A stretch of 8,685 bases of DNA from Zoogloea sp. (lineage in GTDB: Bacteria; Pseudomonadota; Gammaproteobacteria; Burkholderiales; Rhodocyclaceae). The stretch is from positions 1-8,685 of the forward strand of contig JAEUNV010000044.1 of NCBI GenBank assembly GCA_016790385.1. Reading direction: 5' to 3'. Below the pieces are notes generated by a model. The model was not told the origin of the DNA. It made no database searches and saw nothing but the letters and a program-made list of their open reading frames with translations. Position numbers and translations under genes: made by a program. Below, piece after piece: positions 6,311-8,685 of the stretch. How positions within the stretch are numbered: the stretch's first letter is position 1; every line of letters begins with the position of its first letter.

Positions 6311-6598
6311 TCAGTCCGCCTTCAGGCAGTCGCTCATGAATTTCTTGCGCTCGTCGCCCTTGAGGGCTTTCTCGCCGGCTTCCTTGTTGCAGGACTTCAT
6401 CTTCTCCTGCTGGGTGGTCTTTGCCGGTTTGGCAGACAGGCATTCTTTCATGAAAGCCTTGCGCTCATCGCCCTTCTTCTCGCCTGCCGAGGCATTGCAC
6501 TCCTTCATCTTGTTCTGCTGTGCGCCGGCCGCGAGGGCGGCGGGGGCCAGACTGGCGGCGAACAGGGTAACGGCGACGCTCAGGAACATCTTCTTCAT
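6311..6598 (-). CDS. psiF: PsiF-repeat secreted protein
   Basis: A 95-residue protein with a clear Sec signal peptide: MKKMFLSVAV, a hydrophobic core, and an AALAA cleavage site near residue 24. The mature part consists of two PsiF repeats, each of the form KMKxCNxxAGE...GDERKxFMxxCL, at about residues 29-55 and 65-93. Each repeat has two cysteines (34 and 53; 70 and 91) that could form disulfides in the periplasm. E. coli psiF is induced by phosphate starvation; the molecular function is unknown. The ATG at 6596-6598 has a strong GAGGAG seven bases upstream. The frame continues further upstream but that part only mirrors hprK. No Pho box is evident upstream, so phosphate control is not supported by the sequence here. 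A perfect terminator follows. Confidence 0.88.
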   Translation of the reverse strand: MKKMFLSVAVTLFAASLAPAALAAGAQQNKMKECNASAGEKKGDERKAFMKECLSAKPAKTTQQEKMKSCNKEAGEKALKGDERKKFMSDCLKAD

Positions 6599-6687
6599 CA
6601 AGCCACTCCTCGTAGGAAGGGTTATCGGGAACTGCGACAGCATCATAAACGGAGCACTTGGCAGCGCGTTGACGGGCACTTTGAGAG

Positions 6688-6703
6688 GGGCATGAATATG
6701 CCC
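6688..6703. repeat. Short inverted repeat upstream of the PsiF gene
   Basis: GGGCAT (6688-6693) and ATGCCC (6698-6703) form a perfect 6-bp inverted repeat around GAAT. It lies in the 145-base gap between hprK and the PsiF gene. It has no T-run on the minus strand, so it is not a good hprK terminator; it could be an operator. A TATGAT that could be a -10 box lies closer to the PsiF gene on the minus strand, without a clear -35. Confidence 0.25.
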
Positions 6704-6743
6704 AGTCCGCCACATATTTTTGCAGTCTGGGGCCCTGTCGGTG

Positions 6744-7679
6744 TCAGAAACCGCTCTCTTCCATGGCCCGGCGCTGGCGGTCCACAAACTCCTGGGTGGA
6801 GTCGATGCCGCGCAGGAGAAGGATGGTGGAACGCACGGCCGCTTCGAGCAACACCGCGAGGTTACGCCCCGCCGCGACGGGCAGGATGGCGCGCCGAACG
6901 GCAATGCCAAGGACCACCTGCTCCTCGGCCTCGTGGCTGAGGCGCAAGGGGTCTTCCTGACCCGGCTGGCGGCGTTGCAGATGGACCACCAGCTTGAGCT
7001 TCATTTTGCGTCGGCAGGCGGTCTCGCCGAAGATCGTGCGGATGTTGAGAATGCCCAGGCCGCGAACCTCGATGACGTCCTGGAGCAGCTCAGGGCACCG
7101 CCCCTCAAGCACATTTGGGGCGATGCGGGAGAATTCAACGATATCGTCGGCCACCAGGCCATGACCGCGGGAAATCAATTCGAGGGCGAGTTCGGACTTG
7201 CCGGCACCGGAGTCCCCGGTGATGAGCACCCCGATTCCCAGCACGTCCATGAGAACTCCGTGCAAGGCAACCCGCTCCGCCAGCTGACGGGAGAGGTAGC
7301 TGCGCAGGTGATCGATGATGTTGGCGGCGGGCAGCGGGCTTGCAAACAGCGCCACATCCTCGTTGGCGCAGAGGGTGCGGATGATGCTCGGAATGTCTTC
7401 GTTGTCGGCGACGATGAGGGCCGGGGGAGAGTAAGAGAGGATCTCGCGAACGTGATGGATGACCTTTTCCCGGGTCTGGCGTCGGGCCCAGGCGATTTCG
7501 GAGGTGCCGAGGATCTGCAGGCGGTCCGGGTGGATCAGGTTCAGGTGACCGACCATGTCGGCCGGCCAGATACGGTCTTCGGAGACTGAAATGCGAGTGG
7601 CGAGGCTGCCGCAGATGTGCCGCAGTCTCAGGCGTTCGAGGTTGTCGTCAAACAGTCGCGCTACCGTTGTCTGGCGCAT
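6744..7679 (-). CDS. hprK: HPr kinase/phosphorylase
   Basis: A 311-residue HprK, full length for the family. It phosphorylates and dephosphorylates a serine of HPr, linking metabolic state to PTS-based regulation. The N-terminal domain (about 1-130) leads to the P-loop GDSGAGKS (155-162), with His140 before it and the DD pair (178-179) after it in LVADDIVEF. The family signature EVRGLGILNIRTIFGE is at 204-219. I start at the ATG at 7677-7679 (MRQTTVARLF), which fits the family N-terminus and has GGGGA a few bases upstream. An ATG nine codons earlier (7706) has no ribosome site. The start overlaps the end of ptsN by 32 bases, suggesting translational coupling. In Gram-negative bacteria HprK works with PtsN and other PTS proteins that do not transport sugars. 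The HPr gene itself is not in this window. Confidence 0.96.
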   Translation of the reverse strand: MRQTTVARLFDDNLERLRLRHICGSLATRISVSEDRIWPADMVGHLNLIHPDRLQILGTSEIAWARRQTREKVIHHVREILSYSPPALIVADNEDIPSIIRTLCANEDVALFASPLPAANIIDHLRSYLSRQLAERVALHGVLMDVLGIGVLITGDSGAGKSELALELISRGHGLVADDIVEFSRIAPNVLEGRCPELLQDVIEVRGLGILNIRTIFGETACRRKMKLKLVVHLQRRQPGQEDPLRLSHEAEEQVVLGIAVRRAILPVAAGRNLAVLLEAAVRSTILLLRGIDSTQEFVDRQRRAMEESGF

Positions 7680-8133
7680 CGCTTCCCCACTGGGCGAAGA
7701 GGGCATGGGCGGCCAGTGCGTCCGGTGCGTTCAGGAGCTGTTCGCGGAAGCTGCGGTCGCTGAACATCTGGGCCAGTTCGGAAAGCAGTTGCAGATGGTG
7801 CTCGTTGGCTTGTTCCGGCACCAGGAGCACAAAAAGCAGGGATACGGGACGCCCATCGGGGGCATCGAAGGGGACGGGCTCTGCCAAGCGGATGAAGGCA
7901 CCCAGAGCATCCTTCAGGCCCTTGATACGGCCATGGGGAATGGCGATGCCTTGCCCCAAGCCGGTGGAGCCGAGCTTCTCACGGGCAAACAGGCTGTCGA
8001 AGACCGTGCTTCGACCGATCCCGTGGTTGTTCTCGAACAGCAGGCCCGCTTGCTCGAAAGCGCGCTTCTTGCTGCTCGCCTCAAGTCCGACGACCACGTT
8101 GGCCGGCGGCAGTAATTTGGCGATGAGATTCAT
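7648..8133 (-). CDS. ptsN: PTS EIIA-Ntr protein
   Basis: A 161-residue EIIA of the nitrogen PTS, a cytoplasmic regulator phosphorylated on a histidine by the PtsP-NPr relay. The active-site histidine is His67 in LGQGIAIPHGRIKGL, the typical PtsN motif. The ending (LAQMFSDRSFREQLL) is also typical. In other proteobacteria the unphosphorylated form regulates potassium uptake and other targets. The ATG at 8131-8133 has AGGAGAG seven bases upstream; a 33-codon upstream extension in the same frame is unlikely to be translated. It follows hpf by 158 bases, a gap with a possible internal promoter, and overlaps hprK downstream. Confidence 0.96.
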   Translation of the reverse strand: MNLIAKLLPPANVVVGLEASSKKRAFEQAGLLFENNHGIGRSTVFDSLFAREKLGSTGLGQGIAIPHGRIKGLKDALGAFIRLAEPVPFDAPDGRPVSLLFVLLVPEQANEHHLQLLSELAQMFSDRSFREQLLNAPDALAAHALFAQWGSDAPDNGSATV

Positions 8134-8241
8134 GCGTGGACTCTCCTGCATGCGGCAAGGACCGACACAGGTTTCCGATGAAGGGCGATTCAGGGGATCC
8201 GGAGGCGTGGGCCGCCGGGGCCATTGTGTCAACTGGGGCGC

Positions 8242-8247
8242 ATTATA
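8242..8247 (-). promoter_or_regulatory. Possible internal promoter for ptsN-hprK
   Basis: On the minus strand this reads TATAAT, a perfect -10 box, within the 158-base gap between hpf and ptsN. The best -35 at 16 bases is a poor TTTTCC. A TTGACA hexamer lies just downstream (8227-8232) but has no -10 at the right distance. A start near 8235 would give ptsN a leader of about 100 bases. This would let ptsN-hprK be expressed apart from rpoN-hpf. Confidence 0.35.
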
Positions 8248-8291
8248 GCCACAACGGTCCCGGGGAAAACGGGATTACTTGCGCAGACGAA

Positions 8292-8615
8292 TCACGATTC
8301 TGCCGCGTGGTGCTTCAATGCATCATGGCCGTGGTCGGAGACCTTGTCCTTGTACTTCAGAACCTGACGATCCAGCTTGTCGGTCAGGGCGTCGATGGCG
8401 GCGTACATGTCGGAATCCTCGCTTTCGACATGGATGTCCTTGCCCCGCACGTGAACGGTGACTTCAGCCTTCTGACGCAGCTTTTCCACCGAGAGGATCA
8501 CGCCGACGCTGGTCACGTTGTCGAAATGACGGATCACGCGGTCAAGCTTGGAGGTGACGTACTCGCGGATCGCCGGCGTGACTTCGACGTGATGCCCCGT
8601 GATGTTGAGGTTCAT
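8292..8615 (-). CDS. hpf: Ribosome hibernation promoting factor, short form
   Basis: A 107-residue short HPF. It binds the decoding centre of the 30S subunit and promotes 100S ribosome dimers in stationary phase. The core is clear: MNLNITGHHVEVTPAIREYV at the start, VEKLRQKAEVTVHVRGKDIH in the middle, and DMYAAIDALTDKLDRQ followed by a Lys-rich stretch. It is about 12 residues longer than E. coli HPF, with a His-rich tail (DHGHDALKHHAAES), and lacks the long-form dimerisation domain. AAAGGTAG lies five bases before the ATG at 8613-8615. It follows the rpoN stop by only 16 bases, the usual rpoN-hpf pair. Confidence 0.96.
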   Translation of the reverse strand: MNLNITGHHVEVTPAIREYVTSKLDRVIRHFDNVTSVGVILSVEKLRQKAEVTVHVRGKDIHVESEDSDMYAAIDALTDKLDRQVLKYKDKVSDHGHDALKHHAAES

Positions 8616-8631
8616 GGTTGCTACCTTTCTG

Positions 8632-8685
8632 TCAGATGGTTTTGCGCAGACTGACCGGCGGGATGTCGAGGGACTCGCGGTACTT
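8632..8685 (-). CDS. rpoN: RNA polymerase sigma-54 factor, last 17 codons
   Basis: Only the C-terminal end lies in the window: 17 codons (KYRESLDIPPVSLRKTI) and a TGA at 8632-8634. The Y-R-E-x-L-x-I-P-x-x-x-x-R pattern matches the end of RpoN just after its RpoN box, which would lie outside the window. The position directly before hpf, ptsN and hprK makes the identification firm despite the short stretch. Confidence 0.85.
   Translation of the reverse strand, partial: KYRESLDIPPVSLRKTI

Noticed and set aside
6599..6743. Pho box for the PsiF gene
   Set aside because: No pair of CTGTCAT-like direct repeats is present in the gap.
6599..6910. Upstream extension of the PsiF frame to a 199-residue protein
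   Set aside because: The extension would precede the signal peptide and overlaps hprK out of frame; a strong GAGGAG supports the ATG at 6598.
6720..7589. Long plus-strand open frame of 289 codons
   Set aside because: It is antisense to hprK, whose motifs are unmistakable; such frames are common opposite GC-rich genes.
7555..8248. Plus-strand open frames opposite ptsN
   Set aside because: They mirror ptsN and the hprK start; no motif and no ribosome binding site.

Overview
The window is about 8.7 kb of GC-rich chromosome from what looks like a betaproteobacterium, probably of the Rhodocyclales type (inference). The main reasons are the order rpoN-hpf-ptsN-hprK on the minus strand, a bacterial HprK in a Gram-negative context, and a TtcA and a PTR1/FolM-like pteridine reductase that look proteobacterial. 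I see no insertion sequence, prophage, CRISPR array, tRNA or rRNA. Gene density is high and codon use looks even, so this reads as core genome, not an island.

Layout. 1-465 (+) is the C-terminal end of penicillin-binding protein 1C (pbpC). It runs tail to tail, two bases apart, into a small two-helix membrane protein of the DUF2905 type (468-665, -). A roughly 190-base divergent spacer with a strong overlapping palindrome (748-776) and a possible 19-codon leader ORF precedes an alpha/beta hydrolase (854-1657, +). An unrecognised small acidic protein follows (1866-2084, +). It faces a MidA/NDUFAF7-type methyltransferase (2144-3304, -), which diverges from a pteridine reductase of the short-chain dehydrogenase family (3416-4165, +). 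Next on the plus strand are ttcA (4234-5172), which thiolates cytidine 32 of tRNA, and a protein with a decayed class III nucleotide-cyclase domain fused to an FHA domain (5271-6131). A perfect-stem terminator at 6263-6286 separates the plus-strand genes from the minus-strand block.

The minus-strand block, read from the right edge, is: the last 17 codons of rpoN (sigma-54), hpf (ribosome hibernation), ptsN (EIIA-Ntr), hprK (HPr kinase/phosphorylase, overlapping ptsN by 32 bases) and a secreted PsiF-repeat protein. This is the nitrogen-PTS regulatory cluster: PtsN and HprK control phosphorylation states linked to carbon, nitrogen and potassium balance, and Hpf parks ribosomes in stationary phase. 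The rapZ gene that often follows hprK/ptsN is absent immediately downstream; a psiF-like gene sits there instead.

I found no convincing undescribed multi-gene system. The most interesting items are the degenerate cyclase-FHA fusion, the overlapping palindromes and leader ORF ahead of the hydrolase, and the orphan acidic small protein.
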